Below are positions 7,359 to 15,995 of a DNA stretch of 64,000 bases, piece by piece (position 1 is the first letter of the stretch; every line of letters begins with the position of its first letter). The DNA lies in the NCBI GenBank assembly GCA_035543115.1, contig DATKKF010000078.1, positions 12,975 through 76,974 on the forward strand, given 5' to 3'. The DNA is from RPRB01 sp035543115. GTDB taxonomy: Bacteria; Myxococcota; Myxococcia; Myxococcales; Myxococcaceae. Below the pieces are notes generated by a model that searched no databases, was not told the DNA's origin, and saw only the letters and a program-made list of their open reading frames with translations. The position numbers and the translations under genes are program-made.

Positions 7359-9371
7359 GTGAGCACGGCGCCGGTAGAACACGTGGATCTCGCGACGGTG
7401 AACAGGATCTCGCAAACCGTCTCGGGCGAAATCGTCCTGGAAAGACTGGTGGAGGCGCTGATGCGGGTGGCGCTCGAGCAGGCAGGGGCCGAGCGCGGGC
7501 TGCTCATTCTTTCGCGAGAAGCCGAGCCACGGATCACCGCGGAGGCCACCAACAGCGGTGAGACGGCGCTCGTGCAGCTGCGCGACGCGGCAGTCTCGGA
7601 CGCCGTGCTGCCCCAGTCGGTGCTCCACCACGTCCAGCGCACCCGCGAGAACGTCATTCTCGACGATGCCGCGGCCCAGTCACCCTTTGCCGCTGACCCG
7701 TACATCCGCCAGCGACAGGCTCGCTCCATCCTCTGTCTGCCGTTGATCAATCAGGGCAGGCTCATCGGAGTGCTCTACCTGGAGAACAACTCGGCCCCAG
7801 GCGCCTTTTCCCCGGCACGGGTGGCGGTGCTGAAGCTCCTCGCCTCGCAGGCCCCGATCTCGCTGGAGAACACCTACCTCTACCGAGATCTGGCAGAACG
7901 CGAGGCCAAGATCCGGCGCCTGGTCGACGCCAACATCGTCGGGATCTTCTTCTGGGATTTCGACGGTCGCATCCTCGAGGCCAACGACGAGTTTCTCCGG
8001 ATCGTGGGATCCGATCGTGAGGACCTCCTCGCAGGACGCATGCGCTGGACAGATCTGACGCCCGCCGATTGGCGAGAGCGCGACGTACAGTGGATAGAGG
8101 AGCACAAGACGACTGGGCTCCGGCGACCGATCGAGAAGGAGTTCTTCCGGAAGGACGGCAGCTGCGTGCCGGTGCTCATCGGCGCGGCGACCTTCGACCA
8201 GGGTGGGGACCAAGGTGTCGCCTTCGTGCTCGATCTGACCGAGCGCAAGCAGGCCGATCAAGCGCTGCGCGAGAGCGAGGAGCAATGGAAGGCAGTCTTC
8301 GAGAACAACCCGGCCATGTTCTTCATGGTGGCCCCGACCGGGAAGATCCTGTCCGTGAATCCCTTCGGTGCCCAGCAGCTCGGATACACCACCGAAGAAT
8401 TGATCGGTCGTCACGTGGAGATCCTGTTTCACGAGGCCGACCGCGAGTCCGCTCTGAGGAACAAGGCCACTTGCCTCGCGCATCCCGGGCGAACCTTGAG
8501 CTGGGAGCTGCGCAAACTTCGCAAGAATGGGGAGGCGCTCTGGGTTCGCGAGACCGGCAGGGCCATGTTGATCAAGAACCAATCCGTGATCCTGATCGTG
8601 TCCGAGGACATCACCGAGGGCAAGCGTGCCGCAGAGGCGTTGCGTGAGATCCAGATGCAGCTGGCGCACGCCAACCGCGTCGCAACGATGGGGCACCTGA
8701 CCGCCTCGATCGCCCATGAAGTGAACCAGCCCATCACCGCGACGGTCTCCAACGCTCAAGCGGCGCTGCGGTGGCTCCGTGGTCAACCACCGGATCTGGA
8801 GGAGGTGCGGCAGGCCCTCACTCGCATCGTCAAGGATGGCAATCGAGCGGGCGAGGTCATCGGCCGGATTCGCGCCCTGAGCAAGAGGACGCCGGTGCAG
8901 CACGAGCGCTTCGACATCAATGTTGCAATCCGCGAGGTCATCGAGTTCACCCGTGGCGAGGCGGTGAAGAGCGAAGTCTCGGTGCAGACGGAACTCGCGG
9001 ACGGCCTGGAGCCCGTTCACGGAGACCGAGTCCAGCTCCAGCAGGTGATCCTAAACTTGATCCTCAACGCCATCGAGGCGATGAGCGGGATGAGGGAGGG
9101 GGCGCGAGAGCTGCGGATCACCACCGGGAAGCTGGAGCCGGGTGGAGTGCTCGTCGCGGTGCGGGATTCGGGTCCGGGACTGACGCCGGCGGCTCTCGCG
9201 CACCTCTTCGAGGCCTTCTACACCACCAAGGCTGGCGGCCTCGGGATGGGCCTGTCGATCTGCCATTCGATCATCGCCGCCCACGGCGGACGATTGTCGG
9301 CGACCGCGAACGTGCCCCGGGGTGCCGTCTTTCAGTTCACCTTGCCTTCGCCGCCCGCCAGCGCAACGTGA
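7359..9371 (+). CDS. Soluble sensor histidine kinase, GAF-PAS-PAS-HisKA-HATPase
   Basis: A 670-residue kinase with no membrane segment. Order: GAF (about 25-165, AGAERGLLIL to VGVLYLEN-like IGVLYLENN), PAS 1 (about 185-300), PAS 2 (about 310-425), HisKA with the phospho-accepting H453 in SIAHEVNQP, and HATPase (NLILNAIEAM N-box, DSGPG, GLGMGLSIC G-box). The GTG start at 7359 lies just before VEHVDLATVNRISQTVSGEI. In a known family this same sequence forms the linker and GAF of much longer proteins with a Ser/Thr kinase and AAA ATPase in front, so the gene looks like the tail of such a protein living on its own. It has more A/T at wobble positions than its neighbours. No response regulator gene is adjacent. 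Confidence 0.9.
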   Translation: MSTAPVEHVDLATVNRISQTVSGEIVLERLVEALMRVALEQAGAERGLLILSREAEPRITAEATNSGETALVQLRDAAVSDAVLPQSVLHHVQRTRENVILDDAAAQSPFAADPYIRQRQARSILCLPLINQGRLIGVLYLENNSAPGAFSPARVAVLKLLASQAPISLENTYLYRDLAEREAKIRRLVDANIVGIFFWDFDGRILEANDEFLRIVGSDREDLLAGRMRWTDLTPADWRERDVQWIEEHKTTGLRRPIEKEFFRKDGSCVPVLIGAATFDQGGDQGVAFVLDLTERKQADQALRESEEQWKAVFENNPAMFFMVAPTGKILSVNPFGAQQLGYTTEELIGRHVEILFHEADRESALRNKATCLAHPGRTLSWELRKLRKNGEALWVRETGRAMLIKNQSVILIVSEDITEGKRAAEALREIQMQLAHANRVATMGHLTASIAHEVNQPITATVSNAQAALRWLRGQPPDLEEVRQALTRIVKDGNRAGEVIGRIRALSKRTPVQHERFDINVAIREVIEFTRGEAVKSEVSVQTELADGLEPVHGDRVQLQQVILNLILNAIEAMSGMREGARELRITTGKLEPGGVLVAVRDSGPGLTPAALAHLFEAFYTTKAGGLGMGLSICHSIIAAHGGRLSATANVPRGAVFQFTLPSPPASAT

Positions 9372-9390
9372 TCTGGCGGAGCTCCTCGCC

Positions 9391-9939
9391 TCACTTCACC
9401 GCAGCCGAGATCCTCTTGAACTCGGGCGTGCTCGCTGTCCCGAGCAGATCGAACAGCACTGCCTCGACCGAGGAGAGCGTCGCCCCGGCGGCGCGTGCCA
9501 GCTCGAGCCCTGCCTGGCGATCCACGGCCGTCCGGCTCAGCACCGCGTCCATGCACACCGTGGGATGGCGCCCCTCGAGAACGAGGTCCCGGGCGCTCTG
9601 GTAGACGCAGACGTGCGTCTCCATCCCGGCGACCACCACGTGACGCCGGCCGGAGAGCCGCGCCCGCACCTTGTCGTCCAGCGCGGAGAACTTCAGCTTC
9701 TCGATGACCGGGAGGTCCCCGAGCCGCTCGCGGATCGCGGCGACGGTGTGCCCGAGCCCCTTCGGGTACTGCTCGGTGACGACGATGGGGAGCCCGAGCG
9801 CGCGGGCCCCCTCGATCAGCGCTCCGAGCCGCCCGAGCATCCGCGTCACCGCCTCGGGCTCCATGGCCGCTGCGAGGCGCTCCTGGACGTCGACCACCAG
9901 GAGGGCGGTGTCGTCGCGCGCGAGCTGCTGCGGCTTCAT
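9391..9939 (-). CDS. Isochorismatase-family cysteine hydrolase
   Basis: A 182-residue hydrolase of the isochorismatase/nicotinamidase fold. It shows the catalytic aspartate (ALLVVDVQERL), the lysine (IEKLKFSA) and the cysteine loop (VVVAGMETHVCVYQSARDLV), so the D-K-C triad is complete. Members like this one, with a short YPKGLG segment, are often annotated YcaC-like; the substrate is unknown. Its ATG overlaps the stop of the ThDP enzyme gene (ATGA), so the two are co-translated. It ends 19 bases from the oppositely oriented kinase gene. Confidence 0.85.
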   Translation of the reverse strand: MKPQQLARDDTALLVVDVQERLAAAMEPEAVTRMLGRLGALIEGARALGLPIVVTEQYPKGLGHTVAAIRERLGDLPVIEKLKFSALDDKVRARLSGRRHVVVAGMETHVCVYQSARDLVLEGRHPTVCMDAVLSRTAVDRQAGLELARAAGATLSSVEAVLFDLLGTASTPEFKRISAAVK

Positions 9940-11588
9940 ACCGCGTACCCCATCGCCCCCGAGGTGGCGGGGGCCTGCGGATCGAGCATCACGTTCACGC
10001 AGGCCACGGTCCCCGAGGCGAGCGCGCGCTCCAGCGCCGGGCGGATCTGCGCCGGCTCGGTGACCAGCTCGCCCCAGCCGCCGAACGCCTTGACGACCTC
10101 GTCGTAGCGGGTGGGCGCGAGCAGGGTGGCCGGCGACTTCTCCGGTCCGAACATCCCCACCTGCGGCAACCGGATCTGCCCCCAGGCGGCGTCGTTCCCG
10201 ACCACGCAGACCATCGGGAGCTTGAAGCGGACCGCGGTCTCGAAGTCGAACCCGTTGAGCCCGAAGGAGCCGTCGCCCTGCACCACCCAGACCTGCCGCT
10301 CGGGGTGGAGCAGCTTGGCCGCGATCGCGAACGGCGCGCCCACACCGAGGCAGCCCAGCGGGCCCGGGTCGAGCCACCGGCCTGGCGCCTTGAGCCTCAG
10401 CACCTTCGCCGCGAGCGCGACCCAGTTCCCGCCGTCGGCGATGAACATCGGGTCCCGGTCGCCGGCGTTGGCGACGGTCGAGAGCTCCTTCGCCAGCCGG
10501 TAGTGGTGGATGGGCACGGCGTCGCTCCGCGTCCACTCCTCCAGCGCCGCGAGTTTCTTCTGCTCTGCGGCCCGGAGCTGCTGGACGTACGCGGTGCGGG
10601 TGGCCTTCTTCGCCCCGTCAGCGAAGGCCGAGAGCGCCGAGCGGCTGTCGGCGACGATGCCCACGTCCACCGCGCGGTTCCGGCCCACCTCGGTCGGGTC
10701 GATGTCCACCTGGACGATCTTCGAGGCGGCGCTGAAGGTGGGCTCGGCCCCGTAGTTGAGCCGGAAGTCGAAGGGCGTGCCGACCACGAACACCACGTCC
10801 GCCCCGGTGAGCGCCTCTTTCCGGGTGTGCTGGAAGAACATCGGGTGGTCGGGCGGGAGGCAGCCCCGCCCCGCGCCGTTGAGGTAGGTGGGGATCTGCG
10901 CGCGCTCGACGAAGGCCCGCAGCGCGTCGGCGGCGTCGTCCCAGTAGACGCTCGAGCCGGCGATCACCGCCGGGCGCTCGGCGGCGGCGAGCAGCGCCAG
11001 CGCCTCGTCCACCGCGATGGGGTCCGGGTACACCCGGGCGCGCGTCCGGTAGAGCCGGGGGATCTGCAGCGCCTCCTGGTCGACGCCGTTGCACAGCACG
11101 TCCCAGGCGAGCTCGAGGAACACCGGCCCCGGCCGCCCGCTCAGGGCCACCCGGAACGCCTTCGCCATGTAGAGCGGGACCAGGTCCGGCAATGGCACCC
11201 GGTCGGACCACTTGGAGATGCGGTGGAAGAGGTCCACCTGCTCCATCTCTTGGAGACTCCCGCGGCTCTGGTTGAAGAGTGGCGCCGCGCCGCCGAGGAG
11301 GATGAGGGGCGAGTTGGCCGCGTTGGCGTTGGCCACTCCGGTCAGCGCGTCGGTGACACCCGGGCCGGCGGTGACCACCGCCACACCGACCCCGCGGGTG
11401 ATGCGGGCGTAGGCGTCCGCGGCGTGGGCCGCGGCCTGCTCGTGCCGGGTGTCCACGACCTCGATGCCCTCCTCCACCAGGCCCGCGTAGATGGGAGCGA
11501 CGTGGAGGCCCGAGAGGGTGAAGACGTGCCGGACCCGCTCCTCCTTGAGCATCCGCGCCACGAGCTGCCCGCCGGTCACCATCCCCAT
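9936..11588 (-). CDS. Thiamine-diphosphate enzyme, oxalyl-CoA decarboxylase / 2-hydroxyacyl-CoA lyase-like
   Basis: A 550-residue ThDP enzyme of the acetolactate-synthase superfamily. The catalytic glutamate is E50 (VDTRHEQAAAHAADAYAR). The ThDP/Mg motif is VVQGDGSFGLNGFDFETA near residue 435, continuing to VVGNDAAWGQIR. The N-terminus TLSGLHVAPIYAGL and the C-terminus RYDEVVKAFGGWGELV are typical of the HACL/oxalyl-CoA decarboxylase side of the family rather than true acetolactate synthase; no small-subunit gene is nearby. It is co-translated with an isochorismatase-like hydrolase and lies 3-7 kb from an OFA transporter and an oxalyl-CoA-synthetase-like enzyme. An exact substrate cannot be assigned. 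Confidence 0.8.
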   Translation of the reverse strand: MGMVTGGQLVARMLKEERVRHVFTLSGLHVAPIYAGLVEEGIEVVDTRHEQAAAHAADAYARITRGVGVAVVTAGPGVTDALTGVANANAANSPLILLGGAAPLFNQSRGSLQEMEQVDLFHRISKWSDRVPLPDLVPLYMAKAFRVALSGRPGPVFLELAWDVLCNGVDQEALQIPRLYRTRARVYPDPIAVDEALALLAAAERPAVIAGSSVYWDDAADALRAFVERAQIPTYLNGAGRGCLPPDHPMFFQHTRKEALTGADVVFVVGTPFDFRLNYGAEPTFSAASKIVQVDIDPTEVGRNRAVDVGIVADSRSALSAFADGAKKATRTAYVQQLRAAEQKKLAALEEWTRSDAVPIHHYRLAKELSTVANAGDRDPMFIADGGNWVALAAKVLRLKAPGRWLDPGPLGCLGVGAPFAIAAKLLHPERQVWVVQGDGSFGLNGFDFETAVRFKLPMVCVVGNDAAWGQIRLPQVGMFGPEKSPATLLAPTRYDEVVKAFGGWGELVTEPAQIRPALERALASGTVACVNVMLDPQAPATSGAMGYAV

Positions 11589-11655
11589 AGGCTCGTCTCC
11601 TGCCTGGCGCCGGGGCGCAGGCCGTCGTAGGACTGCGGGTCGTCGTTTATCCCCC

Positions 11656-13122
11656 GTGCCCGATCCTTTCCAGGACCTCCGCCCGCTCGCCGGCGCCTAC
11701 GCAGCGGCGCTCGCCCGGGAGGCGTTCTCCCGTGGCCTGGTCACCACGGCTCCCGACGGGACGCAGAAGGCCATCACCCCTGGCGCGACACCGGTGGTGC
11801 TCCCGGGCCGGGTCATCGCCGAGCGCCGCACGCTCGCCAGCACGCTCGCCCGTGCCGGATTCCAGATGGCGCAGGCCACGGTGCAGGGCCCCTCGCGCGA
11901 GCTGCTGCTCGGCGCCCTCTCGCCGCTGGAGCGACGGGTGGTCGAGCGCTCCGCGCCGGGCACGCGGCGGCTGGCCATCGCCCGCGTCGACTTCCTGGTC
12001 TCGGACCATCCCGCCGCGCTCGAGCTGAACGCCACCATCCCGGCGATGCCCGGTTACTCGGACCTGGCCGCGGGCGCCTTTCTCCACGTCGTGGGGCGTG
12101 CCGCTGGGCTGGATGAGGCCGCGGTGCGGCGGCTGGAGCGGGACAACGGCAGCAACGTCGAGGCGCTCTACCGGGCGCTGCTCACGGCGTCGGTACAGGA
12201 GCGTGGCCGTCCCCCGGAGCGCATCGCGGTGCTCTGCCGCCGCGCGGACAGCCAGCTCTCGGAGGTGGACCATCTGGTGAAGCGCTTCGGCGAGCTGGGC
12301 ACCGAGACCCACCGGGTCTACCCCGAGGAGGCCAGCGGCGACGAGCGCTTCACCGCACAGGGGAAGGCCTTCGACCTCGTCTACCGCCACCTCTTCGTCC
12401 ACCGTCTGAGCGAGACGCCGAGCCCGTTCCTGGAGGCGTTCTTCGCCGGCGAGACGGCCCGGGGCTCGCTGCTGTTCAACCGCCCGGCCGCGCACGTCGA
12501 GGCCAAGAGCAACTTCGCGCTGCTCTCGCGTGCCCTGGAGGACCCGGCCCTGGCCAGCGCGGCCGGGCTCGGTCCCGACGCGCTCGAGGCCATTCGCCGG
12601 GCGGTGCCCTGGACGCGCGCGCTCGCGCCGGGCTCGGCCCGCGGTCCCACCGGGGAGGTGGTGACCGACCTCGTCGCCCATGTCGCCGCGCATCCCGAGT
12701 CCTTCGTCCTCAAGCGGGCGTGGGACTACGGCGGCAAGGCGGTGTTCATCGGTCCGGCATCCGACGAGCCCGGCTTCGCGACCCGCTCCGAGATGGCGTT
12801 CGGCGAGCGCCTCTCCTGGGCGGAGCTGGTCCGGCGAGCGGCGAAGGACACCCGCGGCGGCGGCTTCGTCGTCCAGGAGGTGGTCGACATCCCGCGCGAG
12901 AGACACCTCCTCGCCACCCCGGCGGGTCCGGTGGAGGCGGAGGTCTTCGTCGACTATTCGGCCTTCGCCTCGGTGGGCCTCGACCCCGAGCCGGCGTGGG
13001 GCGGCGTGGTGCGGGCCTCGGCCTCTCGCATCGTCAACATCCAGGGAGGCGGCGGGGTCCTTCCGCTGGTCGAGGAGAGCGTCTGGGCGCGGGTCCGGAG
13101 TGCACTCCGGGCGGAATCCTGA
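11656..13122 (+). CDS. Hypothetical ATP-grasp-like protein
   Basis: A 488-residue cytoplasmic protein from GTG 11656, divergent from the ThDP enzyme (67-base gap). I do not recognise a characterised family member. Segments such as AIARVDFLVSD..ALELNATIPAMPGYSD, FVLKRAWDYGGKAVFIG (a lysine-glycine nucleotide-binding look) and FVVQEVVDIPRERHLL near the C-terminus resemble circularly permuted ATP-grasp or glutathionylspermidine-synthase-like carboxylate-amine ligases. The protein would then ligate a carboxylate to an amine at the cost of ATP, but this is fold-level inference. No signal peptide or membrane segment is seen. A longer frame exists upstream but would extend into the divergent gene. 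Confidence 0.7.
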   Translation: MPDPFQDLRPLAGAYAAALAREAFSRGLVTTAPDGTQKAITPGATPVVLPGRVIAERRTLASTLARAGFQMAQATVQGPSRELLLGALSPLERRVVERSAPGTRRLAIARVDFLVSDHPAALELNATIPAMPGYSDLAAGAFLHVVGRAAGLDEAAVRRLERDNGSNVEALYRALLTASVQERGRPPERIAVLCRRADSQLSEVDHLVKRFGELGTETHRVYPEEASGDERFTAQGKAFDLVYRHLFVHRLSETPSPFLEAFFAGETARGSLLFNRPAAHVEAKSNFALLSRALEDPALASAAGLGPDALEAIRRAVPWTRALAPGSARGPTGEVVTDLVAHVAAHPESFVLKRAWDYGGKAVFIGPASDEPGFATRSEMAFGERLSWAELVRRAAKDTRGGGFVVQEVVDIPRERHLLATPAGPVEAEVFVDYSAFASVGLDPEPAWGGVVRASASRIVNIQGGGGVLPLVEESVWARVRSALRAES

Positions 13123-13218
13123 CCCCTTCCCGGGTGTTCGTCCGCGCTGGCCACCGACCCGCGCTGCGTTATGAGAATTGAAATCAGGGGCGGTGGCCCC
13201 TCCAAGGAGAAGGACACG

Positions 13219-13959
13219 ATGGCCTGGGAATTCGATGCACGCAGGGCGGCGCGCGACGGCCGCGACCTCGGCGAGACGGGCGGCTCTGGCCGGGCGAGCG
13301 AGCTCACCGGCACGACCGCGGCGGGCTTCATGGCCGGGGTCTACCGCTGGATGACGCTGGGTCTGGCGGTGACCGCGGGCGTGGCGCTGTACACGGCGAG
13401 CAACATCCAGCTGGCGATGACCGTGGCCCGCAATGTGTGGCCGCTGGTCATGGTGCAGTTCCTGGTCGTGCTGGCGCTGTCGTTCTTGGCCCAGCGGATC
13501 AGCGGGCCGGTGGCAGCGCTGCTGTTCATGGTCTACGCCGGCCTCACCGGCCTGACCCTGAGCGGCATCTTCTTCGTCTATTCGGTGGGGTCGATCGGGA
13601 CGGCATTCCTGGTGACCGCCGGCTCGTTCGCGGCCCTGAGCCTCTACGGAACGGTCACCAAGCGCGACCTGAGCGCCTGGGGAACCTTCCTCTTCATGGG
13701 GCTGATCGGGGTGGTGATCGCCAGCATCGTCCAGTTCTGGTGGAGCAGCCCGGCGTTCAGCTTCGCCCTGTCCTGCGCGACGGTGGTCGTCTTCGCCGGC
13801 CTGACCGCGTACGACACCCAGAAGCTCCGGATGCTCGGGGCGCAGTTTGCGGGCGCGGGCCTAACCTCGCTCACCATCGTGGGCGCGCTGAACCTGTACC
13901 TGGACTTCATCAACCTGTTTCTGGCGCTGCTCCGGCTCTTCGGCGACCGGCGCCGGTAA
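13219..13959 (+). CDS. Bax inhibitor-1 / YccA family membrane protein
   Basis: A 246-residue protein with about seven membrane helices starting at VYRWMTLGLAVTAGVALYTA and ending LNLYLDFINLFLALLRLFG, the standard BI-1 ending. The conserved acidic residues in the last helices (LTAYDTQKLRM and YLDFINLF) are present. Members form pH-sensitive calcium or proton leak channels or modulate FtsH-type proteolysis. ATG 13219 is chosen because AAGGAGA stands eight bases upstream; an earlier ATG at 13171 lacks a ribosome site. The roughly 45-residue polar N-terminus (EFDARRAARDG) is longer than in E. coli YccA. A strong terminator hairpin follows. Confidence 0.88.
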   Translation: MAWEFDARRAARDGRDLGETGGSGRASELTGTTAAGFMAGVYRWMTLGLAVTAGVALYTASNIQLAMTVARNVWPLVMVQFLVVLALSFLAQRISGPVAALLFMVYAGLTGLTLSGIFFVYSVGSIGTAFLVTAGSFAALSLYGTVTKRDLSAWGTFLFMGLIGVVIASIVQFWWSSPAFSFALSCATVVVFAGLTAYDTQKLRMLGAQFAGAGLTSLTIVGALNLYLDFINLFLALLRLFGDRRR

Positions 13960-13993
13960 GCGAAGCGCGGGCACCAAGCAGAACGAGGCACCT

Positions 13994-14026
13994 GAGCCCG
14001 GCACCTCACGCGAGGTGACCGGGCTC
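13994..14026. terminator. Bidirectional hairpin terminator between convergent genes
   Basis: A 14-base-pair stem: GAGCCCGGCACCTC (13994-14007), loop ACGC, then GAGGTG, one bulged A and CCGGGCTC (to 14026). It sits between the convergent BI-1 and HiPIP genes. There is no clear T tract on either side, so it may block or stabilise 3' ends rather than act as a textbook intrinsic terminator. Confidence 0.7.
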
Positions 14027-14042
14027 TGGTCTTCGGCGGGCC

Positions 14043-14387
14043 TCAGGGTCTCTTCGCCGCCCAGCTCAGACAGCTTCCCTCGGGGTTGACCGCGCCCGCG
14101 AAGAGCTTGCAGCCGCCGCACTCCTTGTACTTGCCCGCCTCGTACTGGGCACAGGTGGAGCATTTCTTCCCGGGCTGGGTCGACTTCTCCGCATACTGGA
14201 GATTGCGCCGGATCTGGACCGCGGCCGGATCGACCGGGATCTTGTTCTTGCAGTTGAGGGCAGCCTCGGCATGCACATCCGTGCTGGCCAACGCGAGCAC
14301 GCCACTCGCTGCGCCGAGCCCCGCTCCGAGGATCTGGAGCGCCCGCCGGCGGTTGAAGCGCATGGTCTCGTCGTCGTGTCCGTTCAC
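14043..14387 (-). CDS. High-potential iron-sulfur protein (HiPIP), Tat-exported
   Basis: A small periplasmic [4Fe-4S] electron carrier of 114 residues. A twin-arginine signal (NRRRALQILGAGLGAASG) precedes the likely cut after VHAEA. The cluster ligands are C76, C79, C93 and C106 (C-x2-C-x13-C-x12-C), with the family ending CLSWAAK; C90 is an additional cysteine. GTG 14387 is the start because GGAGGA stands eight bases upstream. The ATG eight codons later would also keep the Tat motif. HiPIPs usually carry electrons between cytochrome bc1-type complexes or alternative complex III and terminal oxidases or reductases. It is transcribed alone, behind a long stem-loop in its leader. Confidence 0.9.
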   Translation of the reverse strand: MNGHDDETMRFNRRRALQILGAGLGAASGVLALASTDVHAEAALNCKNKIPVDPAAVQIRRNLQYAEKSTQPGKKCSTCAQYEAGKYKECGGCKLFAGAVNPEGSCLSWAAKRP

Positions 14388-14415
14388 CTGTCGTCTCCTC
14401 CGGAAGATGGAAAAT

Positions 14416-14455
14416 CGAGAGTGCCACCCAGCCCTCGGGCGGCTGGAGACTCTCG
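14416..14455 (-). promoter_or_regulatory. Leader stem-loop upstream of the HiPIP gene
   Basis: Two nested perfect arms: CGAGAGT (14416-14422) with ACTCTCG (14449-14455), and CCAGCC (14428-14433) with GGCTGG (14441-14446), giving 13 base pairs with an internal loop. It begins 28 bases before the HiPIP start, outside its ribosome binding site. It is probably in the 5' leader or the promoter. A separate perfect 12-base palindrome GGCGAATTCGCC lies at 14576-14587 in the same divergent gap. Confidence 0.5.
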
Positions 14456-14677
14456 GGGACGCCGGGAAACGAGTCAAGATTCAGCTGTGGTCTCGGCCAC
14501 TTGGGCCGGAGGAAGCGGCTTTGGGTCGCGATGGGAGCAACGCGGAGAATGGTCGAGTGTCCACCAGGCTGATCGGGCGAATTCGCCGGCAGTCGACGAA
14601 ACACGGTGCTGGATCGAAATCACCCGAGGTCCTAGATCATCGCGATTCACTTGCAGGTCGCGCGAGGGAGGTTGCTC

Positions 14678-15982
14678 GTGGCCGAACCGTCCGCCGCACA
14701 GAGTCAGGCAGTGCACCCACCGAGCAGCCGGTGGGGCCAGCTGGTCTTTGGCGTCCTCAGCATGGTGATGATCGCCAACCTCCAGTACGGGTGGACGCTG
14801 TTCGTCGGGCCGATCGACCAGACGTTCCGCTGGGGGAAGCCGGCCATCCAGGTGGCCTTCACCCTGTTCGTGCTGACCGAGACCTGGCTGGTGCCGGTGG
14901 AGGGGTATCTCATCGACCGGTTCGGCCCGCGGATCGTGGTGCTGGTCGGGGGGCTCCTGGTGGGCATCGCCTGGGTGATGAACTCGATGGTCACCACCCT
15001 GCCCGGTCTCTACACCGCGGCGATCATCGGCGGCACCGGCGCCGGCGCGGTCTACGGCACTGCGGTGGGGAACTCGCTCAAGTGGTTCACCGACAAGCGT
15101 GGGCTGGCGGCGGGGCTGACCGCGGCGGGCTTCGGCATGGGATCGGCCCTCACGGTGGTGCCCATCGCCAACCTCATCCAGAGCTCCGGCTACCAGACGG
15201 CCTTCCTTCGCTTCGGCATTCTCCAGGGCGCGGTGGTGATGCTCTGCGCGCTGTTCCTCCGGGCGCCCCGCGCGGGCGAGGTCCCGCCGATCACCGTCAC
15301 GCTGAAGAACAAGCAGACCGCGCGCGACTACTCCCCACCGGACTCGCTGAAGACCCCGATGTTCTGGGTGATGTACGTGATGTTCGTGATGGTCGCGACC
15401 GGCGGCCTGATGGCCGTCGCCCAGCTCGCGCCGATCGCCAAGGACTACAAGGTCGCGACCATTCCGGTCTCGTTGATCGGGATCACCCTCCCCGCGCTGA
15501 CCTTTGCCCTGACCATCGACCGGATCATGAACGGCATCACCCGGCCCTTCTTCGGCTGGGTGTCGGACCATCTCGGGCGCGAGAACACCATGTTCGGGGC
15601 GTTCATCCTCGAGGGGCTGGGCATTCTGCTCCTGCTCAAGTTCGCGGCGAACCCGGTCGCCTTCGTCGTCCTCACCGGTCTGGTCTTCTTCGCCTGGGGC
15701 GAGATCTACAGCTTGTTCCCCGCCACCACCGCCGACATCTTCGGTCGGAAGTACTGCACCACCATCTACGGGATGCTCTACACGGCGAAGGGCACCGCGT
15801 CGCTGCTGGTTCCGGTGGGGAGCGTCATCGCCCAGCGCTCGGGCTGGTCGTCGGTCTTCATCGTCTCCGCGGTGCTGAACTTTCTCGCCGCGGCGCTGGC
15901 GCTCTTCGTGCTCAAGCCGATGCGTCACCGGAAGATGACCGAGGAGCTGATCCCCGACGCGCTCGGCATCAGCCGCGTCTAG
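14678..15982 (+). CDS. MFS transporter, oxalate/formate antiporter (OFA) family
   Basis: A 434-residue, 12-helix major facilitator of the OFA/OxlT-like family. It has the family ARG/DRFGPR cytoplasmic motif (YLIDRFGPRIVVLVGG), GNSLKWFTDKRGLAAGLTAAG in helix 4-5 and FFGWVSDHLGRENTM between helices 8 and 9. GTG 14678 is preferred because GGGAGG lies six bases upstream; a TTG nine codons earlier is the alternative. It is followed after 13 bases by an oxalyl-CoA-synthetase-like gene and then a ketopantoate-reductase-like gene, so all three should be one transcript. Family members exchange oxalate for formate or import monocarboxylates; context favours a C2 or dicarboxylic acid. Confidence 0.85.
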   Translation: MAEPSAAQSQAVHPPSSRWGQLVFGVLSMVMIANLQYGWTLFVGPIDQTFRWGKPAIQVAFTLFVLTETWLVPVEGYLIDRFGPRIVVLVGGLLVGIAWVMNSMVTTLPGLYTAAIIGGTGAGAVYGTAVGNSLKWFTDKRGLAAGLTAAGFGMGSALTVVPIANLIQSSGYQTAFLRFGILQGAVVMLCALFLRAPRAGEVPPITVTLKNKQTARDYSPPDSLKTPMFWVMYVMFVMVATGGLMAVAQLAPIAKDYKVATIPVSLIGITLPALTFALTIDRIMNGITRPFFGWVSDHLGRENTMFGAFILEGLGILLLLKFAANPVAFVVLTGLVFFAWGEIYSLFPATTADIFGRKYCTTIYGMLYTAKGTASLLVPVGSVIAQRSGWSSVFIVSAVLNFLAAALALFVLKPMRHRKMTEELIPDALGISRV

Positions 15983-15995
15983 ACTCCGGGGCGTC

